A stretch of DNA of 64,000 bases from Brachybacterium sp042666875 (GCF_042666875.1 NZ_JBHTCX010000007.1:285543-349542), one strand, 5' to 3'. Positions 52,782 through 61,497 are shown, numbered from the stretch's first letter. The notes: generated by a model not told the origin, from the letters alone. Program-made: numbers and translations.

Positions 52782-53291
52782 TCAACGCGGTATGCCCTGC
52801 GAAGGAGTCGAGGGCCTCGGTCCTCTGGGAATGAGAGCGAGGAGCCCTGCGGCCGCGTGGCAGGCGATTGCGAACCACAGGAGGGCGACCCATCTGGTGG
52901 GGCGCATGACCGTCATGCCGCCGATCTCGCGGTCGTTGACCTCGTCCCAACCTGACCAGGTCATGAAGCTCTCCTGCGCACCCAGCCACGCGGCGGCGAG
53001 GACGAGAACGAGTACCGCGAGTGCCGCCGGCACGGCCCCGGCGGCCCGGTCCGCGACGCCTCGGCCGGGGCGGACCCACGTGACCGCGCCCGCGGCCACG
53101 GTGAGAACGATGCTCGCGTACACGAGGAACGACACTGGATGCGCCGGGTCGGAGAGGACTCCGTAGGGGTGCCAGTCTGGGGTGTTGCCGCCGCCGTCGC
53201 CCTCGACCGACACGAGCGGCATGCCCGACGCGACGACGATCGCCAGGAAGGCGAGCGACAGGAGCACTGTGCGCAGAATCCCGATCCTCAT
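52782..53291 (-). CDS. Four-span hypothetical membrane protein
   Basis: 169 residues with four hydrophobic segments: residues 7-27 (RTVLLSLAFLAIVVASGMPL), a second starting FLVYASIVLTVAAGAV, a third starting ALAVLVLVLAAAWLGA, and a fourth WVALLWFAIACHAAAGLLAL. The acidic loop after the first contains SVEGDGGG. A GGAG lies 10 bases before the ATG at 53291; an ATG three codons upstream (53300) is too close to it. Family not recognised. Confidence 0.65.
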   Translation of the reverse strand: MRIGILRTVLLSLAFLAIVVASGMPLVSVEGDGGGNTPDWHPYGVLSDPAHPVSFLVYASIVLTVAAGAVTWVRPGRGVADRAAGAVPAALAVLVLVLAAAWLGAQESFMTWSGWDEVNDREIGGMTVMRPTRWVALLWFAIACHAAAGLLALIPRGPRPSTPSQGIPR

Positions 53292-53415
53292 GCCAACCAT
53301 TCTCCGCCCTGGCCAGCGTATGACCCCTGCACACGCCTGACCCGAGGCCTGCGCACGACGGTGCGGTCGCTGCCACGGCACGAGACCGCTGTACCGGCAG
53401 TGGAATGATGTGAGC

Positions 53416-53670
53416 ATGGCTGAACCGAAGAAGCAGTCTGAGTTCGTCGATGGATACCTCATCAAGTATCACGCGGACGGAGCGTCGCGCTGGTCGAGGG
53501 GGAAGGTCGACGGCGATGTACCGGTCGGGTACTGGGAGTGGTACCGGAAGGACGGGACGCTCAAGCGTTCAGGGCATTTCGACGCCGGCGAGCCCGTCGG
53601 CGAATGGATCACCTATGACCAGAAGGGTGAACCGTACAAGGTCACGGATCGTGGACCCGGACAGTCCTGA
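53416..53670 (+). CDS. Small MORN/YwqK-like repeat protein
   Basis: 84 residues with two to three copies of a short aromatic-Gly repeat (DGYLIKYHADGASRWSRGKV, then VGYWEWYRKDGTLKRSG, then VGEWITYDQKGEPYK), the pattern of YwqK-family antitoxins and MORN-like repeats. No partner toxin gene is next to it. AATGAT ends 6 bases before the ATG, so it may be leaderless. Confidence 0.7.
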   Translation: MAEPKKQSEFVDGYLIKYHADGASRWSRGKVDGDVPVGYWEWYRKDGTLKRSGHFDAGEPVGEWITYDQKGEPYKVTDRGPGQS

Positions 53671-53836
53671 ATGTGCCCGTGTGCACGTGCATCCGGGATC
53701 GCGGCAGATCGGAGAGCTCCCAGATGTCGCAGTGGAGCCTGGCCGGAGAGCGCCCGGCAACGGTCTGCGCGGGCGATCGGCGGCGCGGGTTCAGATCTGC
53801 ACATCGAGGACGCGCCTGGACGACGCGCCTCACGAG

Positions 53837-54178
53837 TCAGAAGATCCGGCGAACCTCCTGCGGCCAGCCGCATGCCTCGGCCAGCTTGCCCGCCCACAGC
53901 TTTGCCGCAGTGTCGTCGGCCACGTCCACGATGGTCAGTCCGCCCAGGCGCGCATCCTGCGCGGGGTATGGGCCGTCGGTGATCACGAGGGTCCCGCCCG
54001 TGTCGTCCGCGCTGAAGGCGTTGTCGAGGTTCTCGTCGACGCCGCCCGCGACCACGTAGACGCCAGCGCGCTTCATCTCCTCGACGACGTCATGGGCCCG
54101 CCGGCCGCGCTCGGCTATCGACTCGGGGCTGTGCTCGCCCACCCACTGCTGGTTGAAGTAGATGATGTACTGCGTCAT
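53837..54178 (-). CDS. YCII-related domain protein
   Basis: 113-residue small alpha/beta protein: MTQYIIYFNQQWVGEHSPES at the start, GVYVVAGGVDEN, FSADDTGGTLVITDGPYP and the Asp-containing late part. This is the pattern of YCII/DGPF-type proteins, often encoded beside ECF sigma factors; none is present here. The frame extends 53 codons upstream without homology. The 166 bp between this gene and the YwqK-like gene show nothing recognisable. Confidence 0.78.
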   Translation of the reverse strand: MTQYIIYFNQQWVGEHSPESIAERGRRAHDVVEEMKRAGVYVVAGGVDENLDNAFSADDTGGTLVITDGPYPAQDARLGGLTIVDVADDTAAKLWAGKLAEACGWPQEVRRIF

Positions 54179-54465
54179 GTCGGCTCCTCGAGGGCGTGCC
54201 GGAGGGCGTCCGCCGGGCCTACCCTCGTCGGTGCCGGCAGAGTCTCCAGCGGTCATAGTCGGACGTGCACGTTCGTGTTCTGCGCCAGCCGCTTTCGCGC
54301 AGAATACCGCTGCGTATCGAAGCTGCCGCGACGGCATCAGGCCATGGTTCGAGAGTCAGGCCGTGACTGGGAACGAAGCCGGCCTCATCCGCGACGATCT
54401 CGCGCTCGACCATGGGGCGGGAGGCAGCGCGACCGATGCGCCATGGTGGCGCCTATCGCGTTCGG

Positions 54466-55104
54466 TCACCCGGGCCGACAATGGGTTCCGCCGAGCTCCT
54501 CGGGCAGAAGATCGGCGATCTCGTCCAGGTACGCGAACCCGGCCTCGACCTCGGCCGGACCGAACGAGTGCTTCTGCTCGAACCACGTCATCAGCACATC
54601 GCCCTCGAACCGGATCGGCAGCCCGCGCTCGCGCACCGCCGTGCGCACCTCCGCCGAGAGGACCCGCTGCGCCAACGCGTCGTCGCCCCGCGGCCGGACA
54701 TCTCGCGCGGTCGGAGTCACCTGCAGCGTCGCCACCTCGCGAGCCAGCTGGAGCGTGAAGACCCGGTAGTGGCGCCGGTACGTCCGGCGCTCGCCGACGG
54801 TCATCGGCGTCGGGACGTAGAGCAGGCAGACGGCCTGGCGACCACGGAATGAGCCGTGCAGCATCTCCCGCGAGATGCGGCCGCGAGCCGTCTGACTGAA
54901 GGGGAACCCGGTGAACCGATCCGCGAAGCCGGTCTCCTCGGCCTCATAAGTCCACCCCCACCGCTCGGCGAGGTCGTGCAGGGCCGTGTCCGAATCCTGG
55001 AGGAGCGCACTCTCGCGACGCCGGCCGCGCGTCATGAGCAGCACGGCAGCCGCCACGATGGCGACGAAGACAAAGGCGAAGAGGATCGGCACGAGAAGCT
55101 CCAT
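54466..55104 (-). CDS. Hypothetical single-span membrane protein (parent of a decayed copy)
   Basis: 212 residues: N-terminal membrane segment (LLVPILFAFVFVAIVAAAVL, about 3-22), basic stretch RGRRRESALLQDSD, then a soluble domain starting DLAERWGWTYEAEE with FTGFPFSQTARGR and a late Trp/Phe-rich DVLMTWFEQKHSFGPAEVEAG. Resembles the DUF3137-like layout but I do not recognise the family firmly. A 122-bp piece of a related gene occurs at 61366-61487. The 287 bp to the YCII gene (54179-54465) show no gene. Confidence 0.65.
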   Translation of the reverse strand: MELLVPILFAFVFVAIVAAAVLLMTRGRRRESALLQDSDTALHDLAERWGWTYEAEETGFADRFTGFPFSQTARGRISREMLHGSFRGRQAVCLLYVPTPMTVGERRTYRRHYRVFTLQLAREVATLQVTPTARDVRPRGDDALAQRVLSAEVRTAVRERGLPIRFEGDVLMTWFEQKHSFGPAEVEAGFAYLDEIADLLPEELGGTHCRPG

Positions 55105-55170
55105 CGGAGGGCACCCTACCTATCCGCCCGGTCCCGGACTCCCCGCGGACTGCTCCGTCTCCGGCGCAGA

Positions 55171-56394
55171 TCACCAGCCGCGGGGCCTCGCGGCCCGGGT
55201 CACTGTCACCGGCAGGTGCTCGAGCCGGCGTGCGATGCCCGGCTTCCAGCGCAGCTGGTCGGCGTCGGTGGCGAGGCTCAGGTCCTCGAACCGCGTCAGC
55301 AGCGTCCGGAAGGCCAGGTCGGCCTCCGCACGCGCCAGCGACGCCCCCAGGCAGTAGTGGATCCCGGTGCCGAACGCGAGATGGGGATTGTCTTCACGGG
55401 CGAGGTCGGTGCTACCGGCCGCCTCGACGCGGCGCGGATCCCGGTTGGCCGTCGCGTAGACGATCTGCACTGCGTCGCCGGCGGGGATCCTCACGCCGCC
55501 GACCTCGACATCGCGCCTGGCGTAGCGCATCGGTGCGATCTCTGCCGGGCCGGCGACCCGCAGCATCTCCTCGACGGCGACTGGCACCTGGTCGAGGTCG
55601 CCTCGCAGGCGCCGCTGCTCCTCCGGCCGGGTCAGCAGAAGCAGCAGGCCCTCGCTGAGCACGCTCACCGTCGTCTCGTGCCCGGCCAGCAACAACGTCA
55701 GCGACAGCGAGATCAGCTCGCGGTCGCTGAGCCGGTCGCCGTCGGACTCCCGCACCTCGATCAGCGCGCTGAGCAGAGCGTCATCGGAGTGCGTGCGCTT
55801 GCGCTCGATCAGCTCGGACATGTAGGCGACCAGGCCGCGGGCGCTGTCGGCGATCACGGTCGGGTCCGGCGCCGTCAGGCCCGACGACCATTGCTGCCAG
55901 CGCGGGGCGTCCTCGTCCGGCACACCGAGCAGCTCGCAGATCACTCGGACCGGCAGGGGCAGGGCGAAGCGGTCGATGACGTCGAACGGCTCGTCCGGGA
56001 AGTCGTCGACCAGCTCATCGATGATGGTCTGGATACGGGGTCGCAGGGACTCCACCCGCCGGACGGTGAACGCTCGCGAGACCAGGCGCCGCAAACGGGC
56101 GTGGTCCGGGGGATCATAAGCGCCGAGGGTCTCCGTCATGTACGGCGCGACGTCATCGGGCAAGCCGGCAGCCGCTGCCACGTCCACCGTGTCCTGCCGG
56201 GTGTTGATGTCGTTGCTGAACGATGCAGGGTCCTTCAGCACGGCTGTCGCCTCGTCGTAACCGGTGACCAGCCAGACGTGCGACTGGTCGAAGTAAAACG
56301 CGCGGCGGACCGGCGGCTCGGTGCCGATCTCGGCCCAGAACGCGTCGCGGTCCCGTGTGGTGAGCAGGTCGGACAGATGCAGGTCGGTCATCAC
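55171..56394 (-). CDS. Cytochrome P450
   Basis: Heme monooxygenase of 407 residues. Oxygen-activating I-helix motif LLLAGHETTVS, the ExxR helix in VAVEEMLRVAGPAEIAPMRYA, and the heme loop FGTGIHYCLGASLAR with the axial Cys348. Soluble bacterial type that would need a separate ferredoxin and reductase; none is adjacent. The start overlaps the TetR gene stop by 4 bp, so it is coupled to and probably controlled by that repressor. Substrate unknown. Confidence 0.95.
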   Translation of the reverse strand: MMTDLHLSDLLTTRDRDAFWAEIGTEPPVRRAFYFDQSHVWLVTGYDEATAVLKDPASFSNDINTRQDTVDVAAAAGLPDDVAPYMTETLGAYDPPDHARLRRLVSRAFTVRRVESLRPRIQTIIDELVDDFPDEPFDVIDRFALPLPVRVICELLGVPDEDAPRWQQWSSGLTAPDPTVIADSARGLVAYMSELIERKRTHSDDALLSALIEVRESDGDRLSDRELISLSLTLLLAGHETTVSVLSEGLLLLLTRPEEQRRLRGDLDQVPVAVEEMLRVAGPAEIAPMRYARRDVEVGGVRIPAGDAVQIVYATANRDPRRVEAAGSTDLAREDNPHLAFGTGIHYCLGASLARAEADLAFRTLLTRFEDLSLATDADQLRWKPGIARRLEHLPVTVTRAARPRGW

Positions 56395-57101
56395 GGTCCT
56401 TTCTCCACGCCTGCGGGCGGCGTGGTCCTCGCCGACGGAGGCGGCCAGGTGGGGGAGCGGTCGTCGTCGGGTGCGGGCGGATCGGACGTTGCAGTGCCGG
56501 TCAGGGCGTCCCAGGCCTGCAGGGCGTCGTCGTCGGTGAAAACGCCACGGGTGAGCATCTCGACCATCGCGTGCGAGTAGCGCACGGTGGCGTCCGGGGA
56601 GTGCAGGTCGTCGACGCCGAAGGCGCGCGCGAGGTGATCGCCGAACACCAGGGGTGCCAGCAGCCAGCTCACGTAGACGGCAGCCCGGGCCCGCGGGTCC
56701 GAGCTCGGCTGCGCCCAGCCGGCGCTTTCTCCGGTGGCCAGTTCGGCCGCGGTCACCTCGACGATCTCGTCGAACAGCGTGTTGGCCCCGGCCGTGCCGT
56801 CGATGAGGGTGCGGGCGAGGTAGCGGCGCAGCCCGGTCGCGCCCTGCAGATTGGCCGCCAGTCGGCCGACGTCGCTGAGCTGGCTCTCACGGCCGGCGCT
56901 CCCGCGGATGGTCTCGATGACGTACGCGTCGCATGCGGCGCGGAGCCCGTCGCGGGAGCCGAAGTGGTGCAGCACCAGCGCCGGGGAGACGTCCGCGTCG
57001 GCGGCGATGGCGCGGATCGTCGCGCGGGCCACGCCCTCGGTGCCGAAGCGCTCGAGGGCGGCATCGCGGATTCGGGCGCGGGCCGTGAGGTCTGAACGCA
57101 T
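56391..57101 (-). CDS. TetR-family regulator of the P450 operon
   Basis: 236 residues. N-terminal helix-turn-helix at about 12-52 (RDAALERFGTEGVARATIRA, then DVSPALVLHHFGSRDGL). The C-terminal ligand domain is of the larger TetR_C type; the last 30 residues are Pro/Ser-rich. Start at 57101: TAGCAT at 57109-57114 ends 7 bases before this ATG, while the next in-frame ATG upstream at 57110 overlaps the hexamer. First gene of the TetR-P450 operon. Confidence 0.9.
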   Translation of the reverse strand: MRSDLTARARIRDAALERFGTEGVARATIRAIAADADVSPALVLHHFGSRDGLRAACDAYVIETIRGSAGRESQLSDVGRLAANLQGATGLRRYLARTLIDGTAGANTLFDEIVEVTAAELATGESAGWAQPSSDPRARAAVYVSWLLAPLVFGDHLARAFGVDDLHSPDATVRYSHAMVEMLTRGVFTDDDALQAWDALTGTATSDPPAPDDDRSPTWPPPSARTTPPAGVEKGP

Positions 57102-57108
57102 GATCAGC

Positions 57109-57127
57109 ATGCTAAACAAATGTTCAG
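57109..57127 (-). promoter_or_regulatory. -10 element and probable TetR operator
   Basis: The -10 TAGCAT (57109-57114) overlaps an imperfect inverted repeat CTAAACAAATGTTCAG (57112-57127, 6-bp arms with one mismatch). Binding of the repressor would block its own promoter and that of the P450 gene. Confidence 0.55.
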
Positions 57128-57206
57128 TCGCGATGGAAGGGATGGGATGAGAAATTGCTGCCGTCCTCGCGGGTCAGGGTGTCGAGCGCGGCCCGGTCCA
57201 TGCTGA

Positions 57207-58124
57207 CTAGCGGATGCGAGCTGTGGCGTTCGAGGTGAGAGCGTCGAGCGCCGACATGTCGGCGGCCGAGAGGCGGACGTCGGCGGCGGCGATGTTCTCG
57301 GTCAGATGCTCGATGCTTCCGGTGCCCGGGATGAGCAGGGTGTTCGGGGCGTGTGCGAGCACCCATGCGAGGCTGACCTGCGCGGATGTGACACCGATGC
57401 GAGCGGCGATCTCCTTCACCACGGGATGCTCGGTGGGCGAGGGGATGTGGTCGAGCGCCGATCCGAGCGGAGCGAACGGCACCCAGGCGATGTCGTGCCT
57501 CCGGCACATCTCCAGAAGCGCCTCGTCCCGGCGGTCGAGGACGCTGTAGAGGTTCTGGACGCACACGATCCCCGCCGTCAGCGCGGCCTGCAACTGGGCG
57601 GCGCTGACGTTGCTGAGGCCGATGGCGCCGATCTTCCCCTCATCGCGGAGGGCCACGAGCTCGGCGAGCTGGTCATCGAGCGGCACGCCGCCACCACCCT
57701 CGTCCACGAACCCGGGCCCGGCGTCCATGCGGCGCAGGTTCACCACGGTGATGCGCTCGGTGCCGAGCTCACGCAGATCATCTTCGACGCCGCTGCGCAG
57801 TTCGTGCGGACGCTGCGCCGGTACCGTCGTCGGGGTGTGGCCGGCGTCGAAGCGGGCGCCTACTTTGCTGACCAGTGCGAGGTCGCTCGGGTACGGCGCG
57901 AGCGCCGAGCGGATGAGCCGGTTGACCCTGCCGTTGCCGTAGAACGATGCGGTGTCGATGTGGTTGACGCCGAGTTCCGCGGCGCGGCGCAGGATGGCGT
58001 GCGCCGTGGCCTCATCTGCGTGCGCCAGCTGCATCGCTCCGTATCCGATGCGCGCGACGGGGTGGTCGCCCAGGTTCGTCGTACCTCCAGGTGTCGGCTG
58101 GACTGCTTCTGGCTCTTGTCTCAC
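57207..58124 (-). CDS. Aldo/keto reductase
   Basis: TIM-barrel NADPH oxidoreductase of 305 residues. Visible active-site residues: D57 and Y62 in HIDTASFYGNG and K87 in LVSKVG. The usual catalytic His in the following strand is replaced (ITVVNLRRMD, about 125-134), a feature I associate with a subgroup of bacterial members. Coenzyme-side motif LLIPGTGSIEHLTENI is present. GTG start with AAAGGAAG 5 bases upstream; the open frame continues far upstream. Last gene of the SDR-M24-AKR run on the minus strand. Confidence 0.9.
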   Translation of the reverse strand: MRQEPEAVQPTPGGTTNLGDHPVARIGYGAMQLAHADEATAHAILRRAAELGVNHIDTASFYGNGRVNRLIRSALAPYPSDLALVSKVGARFDAGHTPTTVPAQRPHELRSGVEDDLRELGTERITVVNLRRMDAGPGFVDEGGGGVPLDDQLAELVALRDEGKIGAIGLSNVSAAQLQAALTAGIVCVQNLYSVLDRRDEALLEMCRRHDIAWVPFAPLGSALDHIPSPTEHPVVKEIAARIGVTSAQVSLAWVLAHAPNTLLIPGTGSIEHLTENIAAADVRLSAADMSALDALTSNATARIR

Positions 58125-58228
58125 GATGCTTCCTTTCCACAGGTGCAGGTCGGCCCTCACGAGGGTTCTCTCCGTGCCACCGCACGCCGTTGCGTGACCG
58201 TCGGATCCGTCGGGAGGACTGATTCGGC

Positions 58229-59497
58229 TCACGGTCTCCCGGCCTCGAGGATCCGGGCGGTGTATGGATTCAGCTCGATCGGTCGGTCGTCTCCGATGAT
58301 CACGGTGCCGCCGAGGTAGGCCAGTCGGCGGCCGATCACGTAGTTGGGTTCGAGGGCGAAGGTCATCCCGGGTTCGAGGCGCATGTCGGCGCTCATGGTC
58401 GGGCTGTGGTCGGGCTCTGAGGGGTACGCGTCGGCGGCTGCCATGAGGCGGCTGGTCTCGCGAGGGAACCCACCTGCCGCGATCATCGGGTTCAGAGTGT
58501 GGATGCTGGGTCCGAACTCCCATCCCCCCGCGTCGGCGTACGGCGCCCGGAGGTCCTCCACCGCCTCGCCGAAGCTGCGGCCGGGACGCAGCGCCTCCAG
58601 CGCGGCGTCATAGACCGCTCTGGCGACGTCGGCGGCGCGGAGCAGGTCCGGCTGCGGTTCACCGATGCTGATGGTGACCTGGTGCTGGCTGTGCCGGCCA
58701 CCGACGTTGCTGAACACCTCCGCGGAGATGATGTCGCCCTCGGCCAGGGTGCGCGGCGTCTGAGGTCGGTAGCTCCACGGAGGGAGCCCGGAGGCCAGCG
58801 GGTCGGGGCCTGACCAGAAATGCATGGCCGCGGGTGTGGTGCCCCGGGCATAGCCGGCTGCCATGCCCGCCGCGTACACCTCGCTCTCCGGCACACCGAC
58901 CGCAGCAGTCTCGACCATGGCTCGCGCCATCGCATCGCCGATCTCGGCCGAGCGGCGCACGACGGCGATCTCCTCGGCACCCAGCGGCAGGATCAGTCGG
59001 GACACCGCCATCCCCACGGGTGTGAACTCGATGTCGGGGAACTCGCGGAGCAGCGGGTTCCACAGGCCGTACGGGATGATCCCCTCGGGATGCCACGGCG
59101 GGTAGAGCTCGAGCCCGATGACGCCGATCCTCGCTCGAGCGAGTCCGAGTTCGTGGAGAGTGCGGGCGACCACTGTGGAGTCCCGGGGCATCCGCAGATT
59201 CTCCGGCGGTACCCACATCGCCTCGCCCCGGCGTGCGGATTCGCGGTGGTCCTTGGTGAACATCTCCATGGGAAGCAGCACGATCGGGTCGCCATCGCGG
59301 GCGAGGATCACCGTCGTGCCCGCGCGAGCGTTGGTGATCCACGCGTCGTAGGCGAACGGTGCGGGCCCGGCATCCTCGTGCTCGCCGACGACGAGCATCG
59401 CGTCGAACCCTTCGCGGCGCATGAAGGCACGCAGCAGGTCCCAGCGACGGGTGCGCTCGGCCATCGAATAGGTCGGCACGGGGGAGTCACTCATCAT
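58229..59497 (-). CDS. M24 (creatinase/Xaa-Pro peptidase-like) protein lacking metal ligands
   Basis: 422 residues: an N-terminal creatinase-like domain (about 15-175) and a C-terminal pita-bread domain (from about 180, EEIAVVRRSAEIGDAMARAM). In metal-dependent M24 peptidases two Asp residues about 11 apart bind metal; here the aligned stretch is IISAEVFSNVGGRHSQHQVT, with Glu260 and no second Asp. The late Glu in TFALEPNYV is kept. It is therefore more like metal-free creatinase-type hydrolases or an inactive homologue. Between the SDR and AKR genes, probably one operon. ATG-ATG at the start leaves one codon of doubt. Confidence 0.8.
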   Translation of the reverse strand: MMSDSPVPTYSMAERTRRWDLLRAFMRREGFDAMLVVGEHEDAGPAPFAYDAWITNARAGTTVILARDGDPIVLLPMEMFTKDHRESARRGEAMWVPPENLRMPRDSTVVARTLHELGLARARIGVIGLELYPPWHPEGIIPYGLWNPLLREFPDIEFTPVGMAVSRLILPLGAEEIAVVRRSAEIGDAMARAMVETAAVGVPESEVYAAGMAAGYARGTTPAAMHFWSGPDPLASGLPPWSYRPQTPRTLAEGDIISAEVFSNVGGRHSQHQVTISIGEPQPDLLRAADVARAVYDAALEALRPGRSFGEAVEDLRAPYADAGGWEFGPSIHTLNPMIAAGGFPRETSRLMAAADAYPSEPDHSPTMSADMRLEPGMTFALEPNYVIGRRLAYLGGTVIIGDDRPIELNPYTARILEAGRP

Positions 59498-59526
59498 CGA
59501 TCCCGTCAGAGCTCGTGGAGTCGTCG

Positions 59527-60288
59527 TCACCACGGGACGACGCCGTTGCGGTCGCGGTAGGCCCGATTGGGTCCGGGGGAGGCGACGGCGAGCTCGACGA
59601 TGGCGTCGGTGCCCTCGGTGACCGTCTGGCTGCCCTGGTGATGATTGAGGTCGGTCGCGGTGAAGCCGGGATCGGCCATGTTGAACCGGACGTCGGGGAT
59701 GCCATTTGCGTACTGCACGGTCAGCATGTTCAGCGCCGACTTCGAGACGGGATACAGCAGGTGGCCCACCTGGGCTTCGAGGCGGGAAGGATCTGTCGCG
59801 ACCGTCAGCGACCCCGCGCCGCTGCTCACCATCACCACCCGCGGGTCCTCCGCGGCTCGCAGCAGGGGGAGGAACGCATGGGTGACGCGGACCGGCCCGA
59901 GCACGTTGACCCGGAAGACCGGGATCAGGTGCTGCGGCAGGGTGGTCTCCGGGGTGAGGAGATCGTCCAGCGGGCCGACGCTCTCGCCGGTGATACCCGC
60001 GTTGTTGATCAGGACGTCCAGACGATCGGTGTGCGCGCCGAGGGCCGTGACGGCGGCTTCCACGGACTCGTCGGAGGTGACGTCGAGGGGGATGAAGGTG
60101 ACGTCGGCCCCGCCGGTGGCGAGGGCGTCGGCGGCCGCTCGGCCGCGTGCCTCGTCCCGTGCGCCGAGGAAGACTCGCCAGCCGAACTCGCCGAGGCGCC
60201 GGGCCGTCTCGTAGCCCAGGCCCTTGTTGGCGCCGGTGATCAGAACTGTGGTGGCGTGATGGGTTGATGTATCCGGTGTGGTGTTCAT
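59527..60288 (-). CDS. Short-chain dehydrogenase/reductase
   Basis: Classical SDR of 253 residues. NAD(P) loop TGANKGLG (18-25), NNAG at 95-98, catalytic Ser in MVSSGAGS (about 155) and YxxxK in YPVSK (Y179, K183). K22 in the loop suggests NADPH preference. Found with an M24-like and an AKR gene downstream and a divergent XRE regulator upstream, so it is probably the first gene of a regulated operon. The open frame extends 288 codons upstream, antisense to the regulator gene, without homology. Confidence 0.92.
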   Translation of the reverse strand: MNTTPDTSTHHATTVLITGANKGLGYETARRLGEFGWRVFLGARDEARGRAAADALATGGADVTFIPLDVTSDESVEAAVTALGAHTDRLDVLINNAGITGESVGPLDDLLTPETTLPQHLIPVFRVNVLGPVRVTHAFLPLLRAAEDPRVVMVSSGAGSLTVATDPSRLEAQVGHLLYPVSKSALNMLTVQYANGIPDVRFNMADPGFTATDLNHHQGSQTVTEGTDAIVELAVASPGPNRAYRDRNGVVPW

Positions 60289-60321
60289 GCCTCGACTGTG
60301 CTCGCCGGCTGTCATGTCATC

Positions 60322-60333
60322 CAGGCACGCCTG
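60322..60333. promoter_or_regulatory. Palindrome in the SDR/XRE divergent promoter region
   Basis: CAGGCACGCCTG (5-bp perfect arms, 2-bp spacer) lies 34 bp before the SDR start and 77 bp before the regulator start. Candidate binding site for the adjacent XRE protein. Confidence 0.35.
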
Positions 60334-60409
60334 AGAGTAGGAGCGCCGATACCACCATCGCGGGTCCGGGCCCGGGCCCGGCGCGGAATGTGGGTGCGAG
60401 ACTGAGCCG

Positions 60410-61309
60410 ATGGACCGTGCCGAACTCGCCAAGATCCTCACCTCAGCCCGGGCCCGCCTCCGCCCGCAGGACGTCGGGCTCCCGGCCGGCCCCAGGCGAC
60501 GGGTCACCGGGTTGCGGCGCGAGGAAGTGGCGCAGCTCGCCGGCCTGAGCGTCGAATACGTGGTGCGTCTCGAACAGGGGCGCGCATCCCGCCCGTCGGA
60601 CCAGGTCCTGGAGTCACTCACCTCCGCCCTGCAGCTCGAGCGCGATGAGCGCGACCTGGTCTTCCGTCTCGCCGGCAGCGTTCCGCCGCTTGCCGGTCGG
60701 GTCGAGATGTCAGTGCGAGCGAGCGTGCTGCGACTGCTCCACCGCCTCACCGACCTCCCGGTGCTGGTGGTCTCGGCGAAGGGCGACGTGCTGGCCCAGA
60801 ACGCGATGGGCTGCGCGTTGCTCGGGGATCTGCACCAGCCCGCCGAGGGCCGCGCCAACCTCATCTGGCAGCGTTTCCTCGGGACCACCGCCGCTCGCGT
60901 GGCGGTCACGCCGGACGAAGATGAGGAAACCGCCCGGCAGTTCGTCGGGCTTCTGCGGACCGCGTTGTCCAGATACCCGAACGATCCGGACCTCCGGGCC
61001 CTGACCGACGACCTCATCAGCGGCAGCGAACGGTTCTGGAGCATGTGGGAGGAAGGACGTGCGACCGTCCAGCGTTCATTGACGAAGACCGTCTCCCATC
61101 CACCCCTCGGCACGCTCGTCCTGGACTGCGAGACGCTGCTGCTGCCGGACACGGATCAATCGCTGATCGTCTTCTCTGCCGCGGCAGGAACCCACGAGGC
61201 CGATGCCCTCGACCAGCTGCGCGTGCGTTGCCTCGGCCGCGACGGCGATCCTTCGACAGATCCGGCCGTCGAAACGGTCCCGTCCCCGGACCAGAACGTC
61301 CGGGAGTGA
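60410..61309 (+). CDS. XRE-family regulator with MmyB-like ligand domain
   Basis: 299 residues. N-terminal helix-turn-helix at about 33-75 (TGLRREEVAQLAGLSVEYVV, then RLEQGRASRPS) followed by a PAS-like MmyB ligand-binding domain (about 100-265, for example LTDLPVLVVSAKGDVLAQNAM split, NLIWQRFL, HPPLGTLVLDCETLLLPD). Such regulators are very often divergent from an SDR or other oxidoreductase gene that they control, as here. GAGACT ends 6 bases before the ATG; probably leaderless. Confidence 0.9.
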   Translation: MDRAELAKILTSARARLRPQDVGLPAGPRRRVTGLRREEVAQLAGLSVEYVVRLEQGRASRPSDQVLESLTSALQLERDERDLVFRLAGSVPPLAGRVEMSVRASVLRLLHRLTDLPVLVVSAKGDVLAQNAMGCALLGDLHQPAEGRANLIWQRFLGTTAARVAVTPDEDEETARQFVGLLRTALSRYPNDPDLRALTDDLISGSERFWSMWEEGRATVQRSLTKTVSHPPLGTLVLDCETLLLPDTDQSLIVFSAAAGTHEADALDQLRVRCLGRDGDPSTDPAVETVPSPDQNVRE

Positions 61310-61365
61310 ATGGTCGAGACATTCTTCCCCGACTTCGCCGTGCCCCGGGCGTGGCGCGGTCTCAG

Positions 61366-61487
61366 CCACATAGGTCCACCCCTATTGCTCGGCGAGGCCG
61401 TCCAGGGCGGTGCCCGCGTCCTGGAGCAGAGTGGCCTCGCGGCGACGATTGCGCGTCGTGAGGAAGACGGTGGCCGCCACGATGGCG
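61366..61487 (-). pseudogene. Decayed fragment related to the 54466-55104 gene
   Basis: 122 bp that align without gaps to 54942-55063 at roughly three quarters identity (my count by eye). On the minus strand it reads AIVAATVFLTTRNRRREATL, then LLQDAGTALDGLAEQ, a stop codon, then GWTYVAE. The stop stands where the intact gene has Trp. The rest of the gene is missing. Confidence 0.8.
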
Positions 61488-61497
61488 CGTCCACGAG

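Noticed and set aside
54856..56580. 574-codon plus-strand frame
   Set aside because: It lies opposite the P450 gene, which has complete heme and I-helix motifs. The plus-strand translation has none.
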